From the NCBI GenBank assembly GCA_930367205.1, contig OV884014.1:78905104-78969103 (forward strand): 64,000 bases of DNA, in the 5' to 3' direction. Positions 47,901 through 59,543 of this stretch are shown here, piece after piece (the stretch's first letter is position 1; every line of letters begins with the position of its first letter). A program made the translations under genes and the position numbers. The notes beneath the pieces were generated by a model, which worked only from the letters and a program-made list of their open reading frames with translations, searched no databases and had not been told where the DNA came from. This DNA is from Acanthosoma haemorrhoidale (lineage: Eukaryota; Arthropoda; Insecta; Hemiptera; Acanthosomatidae).

Positions 47901-49488
47901 CGGATAGCCTGGCGTACAGGACTGGCAAATCACTGATCACAACTATATAGTTGTCCTGCTACTCGCTGTCTTGGTCTACCTCATGCTTTATCTCTCTCCC
48001 ACTGGTTTCACTCAGTAGGCAAAATCCATTCCTTACATCGCGATTCATAAAGAAATAAATACCTCACAATAAGAGGGGTGGTATGACTGTATATAATAGT
48101 TATACAATTCCTGCACATTCAAAAAAAAAAAAAAATACATAGTTTTTCCCAACAACCGATCATTGTTATAATTACAAATAACATTTAATTAATGATGAAT
48201 AGCAAGCTTAAATTAGGTACATAATGTTATCGGAGAAGTACCTGCTTTCTATGGCGATCTTTACGGTGCCTTTTCTTTTTCTTGGTATCTTTTTTAACTT
48301 GATCTTCCACATGGAGATCATTAGTGCTATCAGAAGGAATAATGAGATCCACTGAATGCTGTTTATCAGGAAGAGGATTGGGAATAGGGACTTTTTTCAT
48401 ATTGTTTTGAACATTTTTGGACTTATCATAGCAAGGAGTTATTTTAGAAATTTCTGGAATAGTATTAACATTAGTTCCTTTGTTTTTCAGTGAATCGGGT
48501 TGATAGGGAAGGTATTTAGATTGAAGGTAAAATCCTTTAAGCTGCTTGCACACAGTAAAAAGAGGAACATTATCAAATGGGCACCAATAAATATATGTTT
48601 TCATTTTTAAAACATAGAGATCCAGCATGCTATTAACTTAAATAAATAATAACATGAGTGACTACTACCTAAATAACTGCCTTAATAAACAATATATATA
48701 CTTATAACAGCAAATTAAAAACAAAACAATAATGAGAAACAGAATACCAACAGAAAAAACAGCATTCCAAATATGTTACAAGTATTTATTACCTTAACTA
48801 CTTCTGAAACAGGTTCAATAACAGAAATATTTGGCTCAGTTGATGCCTCTTGTTTGCTATCATCAATAGATACTTTCGACTTATTGTGACCTTTTACTTT
48901 AGGGCATGATGCTTCGCTAGTATCCAATTTCTTTGGTGCATCAGAATTTACTTTCGAAGCGTTAAGATTAATGAAGAAAGGATCTTTTTTCTTTTCTTCC
49001 TCATATTTATGGCATATGCCTTCCAAAGGAAATGGATATGTTGGTCTTCGGACCAAATATGGTTTTTCTTCATCACTATCATAATCATATGTAGATCTGC
49101 AAAAGCGGGGCTCAGGGCGTACTTTTAATTTACCTTCTTGATTCTCATCATCACTATCAGATGATGTAGGGACATCCCTTATAAAAGTATTACTAAAATT
49201 ACAATCACAAGGTTTCGGTTTTGTTTCAGGATTGCAGCAGTTTATTAAAGGGATATATCTTGGGGCTCTCACCTCAGTTTGTACGCATTTTTTCACTGAG
49301 GACTAATAAAGTCAGTTAAAACAAATAATTAATATAATCCAACAATTTTTAAAATATTATATTTCAAAGAAAAATACCTTTACTAATTTATTATAATATC
49401 TCTTCTCCGCTGCATCATACTTAGGCTTTTCAAGCCAGACTTTTTCATTTCCCAGAGATGACACAGAAATCATGTTCCCTGAAGACAT
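35995..49488 (-). CDS. eEF1delta: Elongation factor 1-delta (eEF1B-delta)
   Basis: Eight core exons on the minus strand: 49378-49488, 46929-47018, 46612-46705, 40725-40903, 40342-40414, 38942-39064, 38278-38393 and 35995-36033. They total 825 nt and encode 274 residues (human short form 281). The N-terminus has [20 protein letters not shown], the segment thought to bind eEF1B-gamma. Next come [14 protein letters not shown], then a leucine-zipper-like coiled coil through [20 protein letters not shown] that separates delta from beta. An acidic region ends VDLFGSDSE. The C-terminal exchange domain has [35 protein letters not shown] and the terminal [12 protein letters not shown]. Family knowledge: it recharges eEF1A with GTP. 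The 5.7-kb and 2.2-kb introns are packed with transposons. Two large in-frame blocks between the first two exons could make a long isoform. Confidence 0.95.
36240..36846 (-). mobile_element. Tc/mariner-superfamily relic with internal deletions
   Basis: The minus frame at 36519-36824 starts with a helix-turn-helix ([19 protein letters not shown]) and a [17 protein letters not shown] helix. It then jumps to [20 protein letters not shown], with the second catalytic Asp, and [17 protein letters not shown]. The region holding the first catalytic Asp is deleted. The segment just after NWPPR, which holds the last acidic residue, is deleted too. The C-terminal end ([18 protein letters not shown]) follows in another frame. 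It lies in the last intron of eEF1-delta. Confidence 0.8.
36998..37569. repeat. Unknown dispersed repeat R, copy 1
   Basis: Shares its ends with 42837-43840: TCAAAATTAGC-GGCATAAA at one side and ATTAACAG-(A/C)CCTTAA at the other. Related interior blocks are CATAAATAATATCAA-AATTAAAT and TTGCCAGA-T. Read on the minus strand it begins TGTTAATA and is T-rich, which recalls an LTR, but no coding element is attached. Class unknown. Confidence 0.6.
38031..38203 (-). mobile_element. 173-bp piggyBac-derived MITE
   Basis: Both ends match the full piggyBac copy at 42096-44961 in inverted orientation. CCCCTTGACATA and AATAAAATGCGTGTCGAC are at one side. ACACATGAAATG and CATTGTATGTCAAGGGG are at the other. 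The flanks ATAA and TAAA look like a decayed TTAA target duplication. It keeps only about 80 bases from each end and contains a short AT palindrome in the middle. It lies in the last eEF1-delta intron. Confidence 0.88.
41221..41275 (-). repeat. tRNA-derived SINE-like fragment
   Basis: The minus strand has GGTCCTGGGTTCGAAGCCC (B box GGTTCGAAGCC). About 20 bases later comes TTTCTTTGGCTAATAAG, the same B-box-then-TTTGGCT layout as the SINE-like element at 1687-1945. It lies in the large eEF1-delta intron. Confidence 0.5.
42924..43244 (+). mobile_element. 5'-truncated LINE tail with (AAT)n end
   Basis: Flanked by the 8-base direct repeat TATATCTA (42916-42923 and 43245-43252). It encodes the last part of a LINE ORF2: [19 protein letters not shown], then [18 protein letters not shown], a zinc-binding C-x2-C...H...C segment. 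It ends [12 protein letters not shown] before a stop at about 43165. The tail is AATAATAATAAT rather than poly-A, as in I- and LOA-type elements. Confidence 0.85.
43587..43733 (+). repeat. Tandem duplication of about 73 bp
   Basis: Units 43587-43661 and 43662-43733 share AACAAAG-AGAAAAGGAC-TAAAAATTAGT and ATATTAAGGTAAAATAGAAA. A second small duplication (unit about 31 bp, containing TTTTTGATCATCCCAGGAGA) lies at 43428-43494. Both are in copy 2 of repeat R. Confidence 0.8.
45219..46462 (-). mobile_element. mariner transposon with intact ends, broken transposase
   Basis: The terminal repeats GGTTGGCCAAAAAGCCTGTT and AACGGAATTTTTGGCCAACC match over about 28 bases. They are flanked by TA on both sides, giving a 1244-bp element of normal mariner size. 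The transposase runs on the minus strand in at least three frames. It starts [20 protein letters not shown], followed by an [14 protein letters not shown] linker, [18 protein letters not shown] with the first Asp, and [11 protein letters not shown] with the second. The third is in [14 protein letters not shown], with 34 residues between the last two Asp (DD34D). It lies in the large eEF1-delta intron, close to the 46612-46705 exon. Confidence 0.95.
47345..47455 (-). repeat. tRNA-like/SINE-like fragment
   Basis: The plus strand has ATTATCAGGC, then GTCAGGATTCAAACTCAAAC and CATGTTATCCTGTGCACTA. On the minus strand this reads as a tRNA-like body with a degenerate B box. It resembles the other tRNA-derived fragments of the window, but its ends are not defined. 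Confidence 0.35.
48242..48541 (-). CDS. Candidate eEF1-delta cassette exon 2 (100 codons)
   Basis: This open block lies between a strong acceptor on the minus strand (TTCCTCTTTTTACTGTG, then GCAAGCAG) and a GTACTT donor, and is exactly 300 nt in phase 0. Its product starts [20 protein letters not shown]. It contains [20 protein letters not shown] and ends in a strongly basic [18 protein letters not shown] tail, which looks like a nuclear or RNA-binding signal. The open frame continues upstream to 48628, but no phase-0 acceptor exists there. I do not recognise a domain. Skipping or including it keeps the eEF1-delta frame. Confidence 0.55.
48793..49302 (-). CDS. Candidate eEF1-delta cassette exon 1 (170 codons)
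   Basis: This open block is 510 nt long in phase 0, bounded by a TTTATTAG acceptor and a GTAATA donor. It lies directly after the first core exon. The product starts [20 protein letters not shown]. It contains a [13 protein letters not shown] cysteine cluster, an acidic [12 protein letters not shown] patch, a [11 protein letters not shown] patch and [19 protein letters not shown], and ends EPVSEVVK. No known domain is recognised. Mammalian EEF1D has a long isoform made by one large alternative coding exon. The position differs here, so homology to that exon is not claimed. Confidence 0.6.
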
Positions 49489-51255
49489 ATCTATACTTCA
49501 ATGAATTAAATAAAATAAAACTCCCTAAAATTAAAAAAAACAATGTTCAATTAATACCTACTTAAATACTGAAGTTCCAGACTTCAAAAACCACGTTTAC
49601 AAAGACGTTTGATGATAAAGCCTGCACAAGTTGAGACACAACGTCCTAAGAACCTCTATCGATTTCTTGTCTGAGTGATATATAGTCAGGTATTCAACCT
49701 ATTGGAAAAAATTTCCTGTTCACCGGACAAAATGGCTATATTTAATTTGAGATTTTTAAGCATTTTATAGTTTAATGAGTTTTAATTTACAATGACATAT
49801 ATGAAACATGAGGCTGATGTGTTTTAAACTTCATGAGTACTGGAGGTTTAGTTAGCAATGATAAGTGTTAGGTATTTCAGCTACTTTCAAAACACTTTAA
49901 CGAACGTTTATTCAAAAACATCATTTTGTTAAAATCTATAATATAACGTGATCATTGAGATCATACTGTAGAGGTGTTTTAACAGTTATTAACGTTATTT
50001 TTTTTTAACAGGATAGACAGCAGAGGAACTCTACAAACTGTTAAAAACCATTTATATTTGGTTAATATTATTATATATTAATAATATTTGTCGTAAGAAT
50101 ATTGAGGCTTTATACGCATAAAAATTATTTGTTCACTCTCATTCAGGTTCACTTCCGTCTCTGTCTGGGTGTAAGCTCTTCGTTAGTAGCATTACGAATA
50201 ATTCAATAGAATCTGAAATCTCAAAGATATATTTCCACAACAGCTCAGAACATTCTAATAAGCTTTTGGTTGAAATAGAATAACGGAAAGTATCCAAAAC
50301 AAAATTTGGTCCTTCACGCTAACTTTTAAAATTTCTTCAGTACCATCTCGAAAGTAATTCAAGATATCAAGCTCTAAATTTTTTTAACTGTTAAGTATAC
50401 CTATTAAAGATGGTAAATTCAAAATAATTTCATACATATTTTTGTATTATATACATATATATTTTATTATATATATTTGTATATTATACATATGTAATGT
50501 ATTAATTATAAAATGGAGTTCTTAAAGCAATAATAGGAATTGCATGTTGAGATATCCCAGCCGTTTCAATAGGTTTTTTGGCTTTTATTAATTTCAATTT
50601 TTCTCATTTGGCCAAATAGCTATTATCAGTAAATCAGTCAAGTTTAACAGATAAAATACAGTATTTTTGTTCAGAGTATTCTTTCACAATTTTTAAATAA
50701 GTATTCAAGATACCATAATTTCCTCTGGAATTAATATATCCACTTTCTACGTTCTTTAATTCTTTTAGATATATTTCAATAAATATAATATAGTCCATAA
50801 TTGAAGTGAACAAATCTTGGAAGGTAGAAATTGATTAAACATTTTGAATAATGAGAAATAATTGGGGAGTCTACGGATCCATCGATAGAATAGTAATATT
50901 TTATATAGTTCAAAATAAAACATTAGTGCCAGGGCTGGAACCCATGACCTATTGATAGTGGGTTCACCTAACGCATCTAATTACTAAAGTGGATATTTTC
51001 TGGTCAACCTTCGGCGTGAGGCGGCATCGCAGCAGTTTTCAACTGTAATCGTATAAAAATATTAGCTCGTTTAATTTGTATAACTACTTTTTTTAACAAC
51101 TAATCGTTTTTTCCCTTCTAGCTATGTCCTCAACTATTATGTAGGGAATGGTAGGGCTATAAGTGTGTATATATTATCTTCGATTTACCGAAATTTAAAT
51201 TATATATTGATCTGGTATTAGGAATAGTGTTGAATATTAAATTTTTATTACCGCC
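49489..51255. other. Divergent intergenic region, eEF1-delta and FAF2
   Basis: Both genes start outward from here, so it should hold two promoters. No initiator or TATA box can be named with confidence. A TA-rich tract lies at about 50440-50495. A tRNA-like fragment on the minus strand (B-box-like GGGTTCCAGCCC) lies near 50925-50950. Confidence 0.4.
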
Positions 51256-54200
51256 ATGGATGATTTAAATTTAACACATGATCAAACTGAAAAAATACTT
51301 CAATTTCAAGTGAGTTACAATGATAAGTAGAAATTTCAAATATAACAGTTAAAATTTACTCTTTTAATAATAAATCTTAAATCGTCCAGGATCTTACCGG
51401 TATAGATAATCTGGCTATTTGCCGAGATGCTATGCAAAGGCACAGTTGGGATCTAGAAGTTGCAGTGCAGGATCAACTCAACATAAGTGAAGGTAGGCCT
51501 TCTTTGTATGCCTCGGAACATACTGCACCAACTGTTGTAAATGATGGAATAGTTCAACATGTATTCTACTCGCCTCCCTCTGGCAGTTACAGGTAATTTT
51601 ACTGTGAATTTATCGAATGCACCTTCTCATTGTGGGCACATTTTGTTGTACATAGCTTGATATAACATGCTATTGTATGTTCTCAGGTGGGGAGGACCAT
51701 TTGGATACTTGGTTTCATTTGTCTTCCAGTTCTGTTATAATGCATTTACATCAGTACTTAAATTTGCTTTCTCATTATTTTGGAAAGACACACGGCGGGG
51801 TAAGTATTAAATATCATGTTATTCTTTATTTTTAATCCTGTGCTTGTAATTTTATGGGAGGTCGCTCTTATTTATGACTAAAGACTGCATAAGGGTGAAA
51901 TAATTTACTTTATTTTCTCACAAATTGTTTCTAATTACTGCTAAGAAGACATTATCAGTGATATATCTGTACAATTGAAAATCTTCCCTATGGCGTCTGG
52001 CTGCTCCTGTGTTGTTAGTTGTCCCATTAAACCCTTACCCATAATCTTTTGAGAGTATACAGTGCAATGTTGCTAATACAAACTAATTGTGGCTAGAGGG
52101 TGTTCAATCAGTTTATACGAGGTTGGGGAAAAATAAACAATAGACATACATTTTATTGTATTTATAAATGTTTACTCTAATATTTTAAGAAGTCCATAAT
52201 ACATATCTATAGTATATGTATCTAATGTGTTCATATGCATTTTACCTAGGAAAAACACTTTTTTTCCATAAAAAATATTGTACTAGATGTTTGCTTTGAT
52301 TTAATTTAAAAAAATTTTAATACTTGGAGGTGCTGAAGAAGAAGAATCTGCTACCCCTGTATATCATTCTCCATAGCCTATTGAATGGATTGGTTAAAGC
52401 TTCCAATAACTTCTGCATGTTTCACTGTAACAATAGAGGATGGTTGCTTGTTTTGTATTTCTTCTTTGTTTGATTTTTTTAACACCTTGTACTATTTTCT
52501 CATCTGGTTTGAAAGTGAATTAGTTTTCTTCATTTCCTTCAATTCACTTGGTCACATGTTTGCTCATAGTATCATTAGTATTTATTTCTTTGATCAAGTA
52601 AGAAATCATTTACCGATTGGATTTATCGACAGAAGCTTCTTCGGAAATACTTTCCTTTGTCCAATAGGTTATTTCAAGAAGTACGAGTTTTAGGTTTATT
52701 GACTCCCAACCTGCAGCAAGGAAAAACCAGTCACTTCATTTAGATTTAGATTCAAAGTTTTTTCCATCTTGTGATACCATTTGCAAAAGCTGGTCTTTTT
52801 TTGTAACTTGTCTTTATAGTCTGAATCATGTTCTGATCCATCCAAAGTGGTGTAGTGTTAGGAGGGATAAAACGTCTTGGTGTTACCATCATCAATTCAC
52901 TTACTCTACTACTGGATGACCAGGGTTATTGTCTATAAGAAGAAGGGCCTCTCTTCAAGATTTATTGATTCCAAATGGTTTTTCATAGGCAAGACTAATT
53001 CACCATGAAACCATTCCTTGAACAATAGTGACACGTTCATCCAGGCTTATATCTGACCTTAGTTAAAAAAAGAAAGTAAGCAGTTCTTGAAAGCTCTGGG
53101 TTTTTGATATGTCCCTACAGCCATCAGTCTCAATTTATAATTTGCTGTTGCATTGGAACAAGGCATAAATTTGAATTTGAAATTTTGAGTCTAAGTGCCT
53201 GGGCATCATTGCTATAAACAAAGGTCTTTCCTGGGAGGAGAGGTCGTCAAAAAAATACCACTTTTGTCCAGATTGTAAATTTGTTCTGGTAAGAGACCTA
53301 GAGCATAAATTTTTGTACTGAATTTCTGCTTAAATTGGCTCAACTGCGGCATTGTCAATGGAGAGTTTTTCCCCTGCAGCGGATGGGTAACGATTATCAT
53401 GACACTTTTCTCTATCTAGCCAGCCATCACTAACTTTTAAAGTCATTTGGATAAATTTTTGTTTGAAGCAAACGATTACAGCAAAATTGGCTTTTAATCT
53501 AGGAATTAATACGTAAAATTAATCGAAAACACCTTAGAACAGAATCTAGGACCAAGGTCAGCCCCCAAAAACATCAAAAGTGAAGGGGCCAAATAACAAA
53601 TCAAGATAACAGGAACAGGGAAGGCACAATCGAGGGTAATATTTCTATAAATACAGAAACCCTAGCCACTGGAGAAATAATTACATCCATCAACGGACTG
53701 AAAAATGACAAACACAAAGGATAAAATATGCCCTGAGATAATGATCTAGCAATGTTTCCTACCCTTGATCGAAAAGGTCTGGAGGAGAGAGAATTTGCCA
53801 GGGAATCGGAGGAAGGGGAATACTCATAAAAATTTCCAAGAAAAGATATTTTTGAAAAGGTGCAATATTGCTTTCCACACCAAACAAAATATTATCCCCC
53901 GATAATCCTGAACTGGCAAAATTGATCACCTCTCTAGGAATGAACTAACAGCGATGTTAATTGCAATTTTAATGACTTTCTGTTATCATTTAGTATGGTT
54001 TAAAAACACTCAAGACATATGTTATTAATCAGGACACATTTAGGTGATCTTTAATTTGATATACTGTACTAGAAATTGACAAATTTTTTTTTAATACCAT
54101 GTAATTTATTAATTAATGACAATGAGGTTTTATAGGAATGGCTTTATTTTGCATGTCTTCCCAATATGAAATGGGGCATCCAAGTAAAATTGTATGTCTC

Positions 54201-57200
54201 TAGGAAAGGGAGGCACAAAAACCAGAAAAGATACACTGGTAAAAAGAAAGGTTTAATATTGTGCGGGGGGGGGGGGGGGGAGGGATTCGACATCCTTAAA
54301 ATGCACACTCTGGAAAAGTCTAAACGACAAAAAGTTCATTAGGGTATTAGCCATCTGTATCGAAGCAATCTATGTCATCCTCCAATCCTTTTCTTGATGT
54401 CATAGTGGCACGGAGCATATTAATAGGATATCTGCCTAGGTTTTCTGACTCCTTTTAATCTGAGCGGTCCCATAACGAACAAAAGCTATGCCAATATAAA
54501 ATTTCTTTAGCTGATCTCGCCTAATCTCAGAAAAACACCTTCAGAGGTAGGGAGACCCATCGATATAGGATAGCTCAGGTCGATACTTCTTCTGTATTGT
54601 TGTGATAATTTTTTAAATCATGTTCATAAAAAAAAATGTTTATAGCTGTTACAGATCCTGTTGGAGATGTTATAAAATTCATAGATAACTTCAATGAAAC
54701 TTATGGAAGAAATCATCCCGTTTTTTACCAGGGATCGTACAGTCAGGCTCTCAATGACGCCAAACAAGAGCTTAAATTTCTGCTTATCTATTTACATCAG
54801 GAATCCCACCAAGACTGCTCAATCTTTTGCCGGTAACTTTAGTTTTATAAAATTTTCACATAGGCTATTAATTGTTGAGTTGTGATTCTTAGATTAATAT
54901 TTATTATTGTCCCTACAGAGAGACATTGTCAAATGCTGATTTGATCAATTATATAAACAGCAACATGCTGATGTGGGTATGCACTATGAGCAGTGGAGAA
55001 GGACATGCAGTTTCCCAGACACTGCGGGCTAGTGCTTTCCCTTTCCTTGCTGTTATTGTCCCCAAGGAATCCAGGATGACCCTTGTCGGAAGGTAACCAT
55101 TTCAAGGCGTATTTGATATTGTCGAGTTAATTTAAACGACCCACATTAAAAATATGTGGACATTGATTTATTTATCCAATTCATTTATTTTCTTTCTCAT
55201 TTATATACTTAAAGTACTTTCATTTTAGTGGGATAATAAAATTTAGAGTAAATTCTATAATTTATTTTCAGACTGGAAGGGCCGACCAACAGCACTGAGC
55301 TCATGAGTCGCCTTGGGGCCATTGTTAGCTCTAATGTTTCTTTTCTTGATTCTGCTCGTTCAGAAAGGTAATGTTACATTATTTTATTAATAAATACATA
55401 GAAGTTGATACATGGGTAGTTAACTTCACTTTTTAATTTTTTTAATTAAGTAAAAGACGTATAAAGTAAAGAAACAAGAGATACTCTAGGATCTCTACTC
55501 AAATTTCTTTACCTAAGTGATACTCTTCTTTAAAACTTATTAAATGACTGTAATATATTCTATATTCAAGGAAGTTAATGATAATAAATTTTTTAGTTGA
55601 TAAATAGTTGTGGATAATATCCTTCCTTACAAACTTTTTGTTTATTTATTCATTATTTTGTTGTGAAATTTCGGACTTCATTAGTCCTCCATCAGGCAAC
55701 ATCTTTACAACCAGAAAAAACTTTAGTACAACCACATCATGTAAAAATTTGTTTCCTTTAAAAAACAATATTTAAAAAAAGTAATGATAAGAAAGAAACA
55801 TTTTTATATAAATATGTCTAAGGAAAACGGTTCGGATCCAATCGTACTCCATAATTACCAGAAAATTATATATACTCCTAACCTGACAAACAGGATAACC
55901 AGAGTTTTTTAAATTTCTGGTCACTGAAATTTGCCCAATATAGTAATAATAAACTCAGAAATAACTTATAAAACTTAAAAGATAAAATATAAATTAGTAA
56001 TATGCAGAATTTGTTTTTCTATACAAAATTAATTATAAACATTGTAATAAGAAACATTGTTGAAAACTCACAAACTTTGAAAAATAGATTATCTCAAGAC
56101 ATAACCAATTGTAAAAAATCAAGAGGATTTAAATGTCACAGCTTTAGCTAACCATAGTATAATTCAACAATATTATTTTGACTTTGACTCACCAGAAATT
56201 ATTGGAAAAGAAGAGAATAGCAGACCCCATTAACTTTATAATCCATTCGTAGCACTAAAAAAATATAGTTAAGTTTAAAACAAATGTAAAGGTTTTGGGG
56301 TTGCACTATGTGGATATGCTAAATAAGTTGATTTTTAAATTTATTTCAATAGTATTTGACAACAGTTAGACATATCAGATTGAACACATGAAACTGAACT
56401 TTGAACTGATAACACATTATGATTTCCAGCTACAGCTAATTCCCATAGAGTACTGACTAACTAACATGAAATACAATCACGATTTCCTGCCCGGGAAATA
56501 TTTTAATTGACAATGTTAATTTTTTGCTCTTTTTTATATTGTATTTAACTTGGAACAATACAACATGTAAGCATATGATTTACATTTAGGGAAATGCTAG
56601 TTTTTAAAGGAATTTTTTTTTTTACACTTATTGTGATAGTGCTGTTTTTTCTGGTTGTGTAAATGTTGCTTGAGAATCGGACTATTGTAGTCAGAATTGT
56701 CGCAACAAAATGGTAAATAAATGAATAGAAAATTTCTATAGGGGATATTATGAACAATTTTTAAAAAAAAATATTAAACATCTGTAAAAAAAAAACTAGC
56801 TAGTATTTTGAACCAAAAATTTCTTAGCTAAACCACTCAGTATATTGAAAAACGCTTTAAAAAAAAAAAAATTATAAATACCTAAAGTATTGACCTGGAA
56901 AAAAAAAACCCTATTAAAAGGATTTTCACGAGTAAATAGTGCTATACCTATTAACATACTTTACTTTAATCGAATAAGAAAGTTCTTCTCTGAATCATTA
57001 TAATTTCTTAAATTTAATAGGATTGCGCGAAGTCTTAATCAGACAATAAGAAGGGAACAAGATGCAGCTTATCTTGAATCATTGAGAGCCGATCAAGAAA
57101 AGGAGAGGAGAAAATGTGAAGAAGAAGAAAGAAAAAGGCTCATACTCGAAGAGGAAAAGAATAAGATTTTACAAGAGCAACTCCGGAAAGAGGTGACATT

Positions 57201-59543
57201 ACATTTATTTATAATTTGTAAACATAATGTTGTTATCTCCATTTCAAAATGTTTCTTTTGTGTTATGCTATGACTGAAATTTTATCCAAAAACAGTAAAT
57301 CTACGAGGATAAAATATTGTGAGATTTTTTCATAAGTTTTTCTTATATTATTCCCTGAATATAAAGGTTGTTTTGCCATAGTATATACAACCAAACAATG
57401 GTTCAACCTCAAATATATGTATAGATATATGTAAAATCACTAACAGGTTTGTAATTAGCATACAAATATTGCCATATTTTCAATTATTAAAAGACCAAAA
57501 TACTCCTATATTGTAGTATAGGATAATAAGGCCTTTATCTAGTATTTAATTGTTACCTATTTAAATCATAAAGTTAAATATTCATAAACCCATAAGTTTT
57601 ATATTTTTAATTTGCTAACTTTGCAATTTGAATCCTTCAAAAACAGTTCTACTCTCAAAATTCTAGTTGTGGCTCTTATAAAAGAGCTATCTAGACTAAC
57701 AGGTCATATGAAAATTCTTACAATATGTAATTCTTCGATGCCTATATCTTCTTATACAGGCCTGTATACAACTTCATTGCTTCAGTTCTGTGGTTCAATA
57801 TCTCTGGGATTCCTCCTGACCCCTTCCACACTCAGAAGGTATAAACTTTCTTGTTTCTGACTGATTACATTAAATATTCAGCACAAAAATTCCCTAGATT
57901 CAAATTAAAATAAAACAAGATATTGTACAATGTATACATACCTATGGTTATATTAATCTTTTGTTTAAATGTTCTTTAGGCGATTCGCAAAGCAAAAATA
58001 GATATGGCATCTGAAGTGCCTTCAGAACCTGAACCTCAAAATCCAGAAGCAGTATGTGTGGTTTTCAAAATGCCAACTGGCGAAAGGCTTGAGAGGAGGT
58101 TCCTTCGCTCTCACACTTTAAAGGTAAATTAATTAATTTAAAAAGGTAATACAAGAAAGCACTACAAATGCTTTTTATTGTCTTGTCTATTCTCAAGTGG
58201 ATAGGCTAGACTTGTGATTCCCCAATGACTTGACCAAAAATTTCCTTTTATTTATAGGAAAATAATGTCCTAACATTATTATACTGATTCATATGAATTG
58301 TTCATGTTGATTTTAAGTTTTTAAATTGTATTGCTTATATAAGGATTTTTCTTTCCTCCTATTTAGTGTGTCATTGAGTGTGGAAGTTTAACCTCACCTC
58401 CTCTCCTCCATTCATCCCTGTGTCTCACTTTCAAGCAATATCCAAAATATCTTCCCTGCCTTTCTATGTTGTCGGAATAGCAGTCAGCTATTGTTGGTTG
58501 TTGTCTACCAGGCCTTTGTTTTTCTGTCATCGCTCATTATAAAAACATGGTCAAAATAAGAGTATGTTATTGGAGGCTTTAGTTGTGTTAGTACATCAAA
58601 TGTATGTGGGTAGGGTGATTGTGTTTAATGTACAAACTACAGCCTCCAATAACATGCATCAAGATCCCTAAACTATTACAAACCTAATATTTCTGAGCAA
58701 ATATAAAAATATTCATCCCCATAATCACAACTTGGCATAAAAAACAACAATAAAATAAATGAATTTTATTCTAGATTCAAAAGATCCCATCCCATCCAAT
58801 TCCATTCAGAGTGTAAATAAGCTTTTAAAAATTTTAATTCAACCTGCATTAGTGAATTCATACAGTTACATCTTCAGATTGATTGAACAACAAAAATGGG
58901 ACATCAAAATATCAGAATTCTCGTTTGATTGACTTCTACAGGCTGATATTGTGAACACTGTTCATAGACTTTAACAATTACGGCATGAATGATGAGTGAC
59001 AAGCAAAATATTTCAAACAGCTAAGAAGAAGCTTGATCAATCCTCCTATTGTGGGTGTGGGTAAATGGGTTTATTTTGAAGGACCTAAGAAACTCTGCCT
59101 TAAACCATCTCTCCTCTCCAATCCAATTAATCCCTCCAGTGTCGTTCAACACCTTCCTCCTTCCAAGGGAGTTCTCAGACTATGAATATGCCAGCTTTAT
59201 TTTTAATGTTAATCTGGCCATGTTCTGTGTTATAACCTTAATACTTCCAAGTCCCCCCCCTCCCTAGGACCTTGAGAGGAATACTTTAATTTTAAATGTT
59301 ACCCAATTTCTATTGGGTTGCTAAAACACAGCAAATAATTTTAAAGCTTATTAAATTTTATTTTTTCCTTTTCAGAACATTCACAACTATGTGTTCTGTC
59401 ACCCTACATCGCCTGATTGCTTTGAAATCGCAACTAATTTTCCTAAACGAATACTGCAGTGTGAAACAGAACCAGACAAATCGCTGATAGAAGCTGGTCT
59501 CGGAAGGAGTGAAGTCCTTTTTGTATATGACTTGGAAGCATGA
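51256..59543 (+). CDS. FAF2: FAS-associated factor 2 / UBXD8
   Basis: Nine exons: 51256-51309, 51390-51592, 51687-51799, 54646-54832, 54919-55092, 55272-55367, 57021-57192, 57980-58123 and 59376-59543. They total 1311 nt and encode 436 residues (human 445). The start context CCGCCATGG is strong. Order: UBA domain (LTHDQTEKILQFQDLTGID to HSWDLEVAVQ), hydrophobic membrane hairpin (FGYLVSFVFQFCYNAFTSVL), and thioredoxin-like UAS domain (HPVFYQGSYSQALNDAKQEL to VSQTLRASAFPFLAVIVPK). Then a long Glu/Arg/Lys coiled coil (YLESLRADQEKERRKCEEEE) and a C-terminal UBX domain ending SEVLFVYDLEA. Family knowledge: it sits in the ER and lipid-droplet membrane and recruits p97/VCP for ER-associated degradation. 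In the UBX domain the FPR loop that usually contacts p97 reads NFPKRI. Confidence 0.96.
52330..53480 (-). mobile_element. pogo/Tigger-like transposase relic in FAF2 intron 3
   Basis: On the minus strand, LLPEQIYNLDKSGIFLT (53212-53400 frame) corresponds to the first catalytic Asp block, normally -N-DETG. Further along, pieces resemble the family's GH--NP-AFK segment, and IDNNPGHPVVE (about 52913-52951) is the second Asp block (usually LDN-PAHP). Many stops. The sequence continues toward 52330 in fragments with Lys-rich helices. It resembles jerky/Tigger proteins, which derive from pogo transposases. Confidence 0.7.
54265..54280. repeat. Homopolymer G run
   Basis: Sixteen G in a row in FAF2 intron 3. 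Other G or C runs occur at 41404-41414, 28073-28084 and 62955-62963. Lengths of such runs are unreliable in most assemblies. Confidence 0.8.
58564..58655 (+). ncRNA. Candidate pre-miRNA-like hairpin in FAF2 intron 8
   Basis: The 5' arm ATGTTATTGGAGGCT pairs without mismatch with AGCCTCCAATAACAT. After one mismatch it continues with TAGTT against AACTA, then GTACAT against ATGTAC across a small bulge. The loop is about 30 bases and the total 92 nt, close to a miRNA precursor. Equally, it could be a tiny MITE. No mature sequence is recognised. Confidence 0.35.

Noticed and set aside
48542..48628. Upstream extension of cassette exon 2 to the Met at 48628
   Set aside because: The frame is open, but no acceptor in the right phase exists there. 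The strong pyrimidine tract and GCAAGCAG acceptor lie inside it at about 48542.
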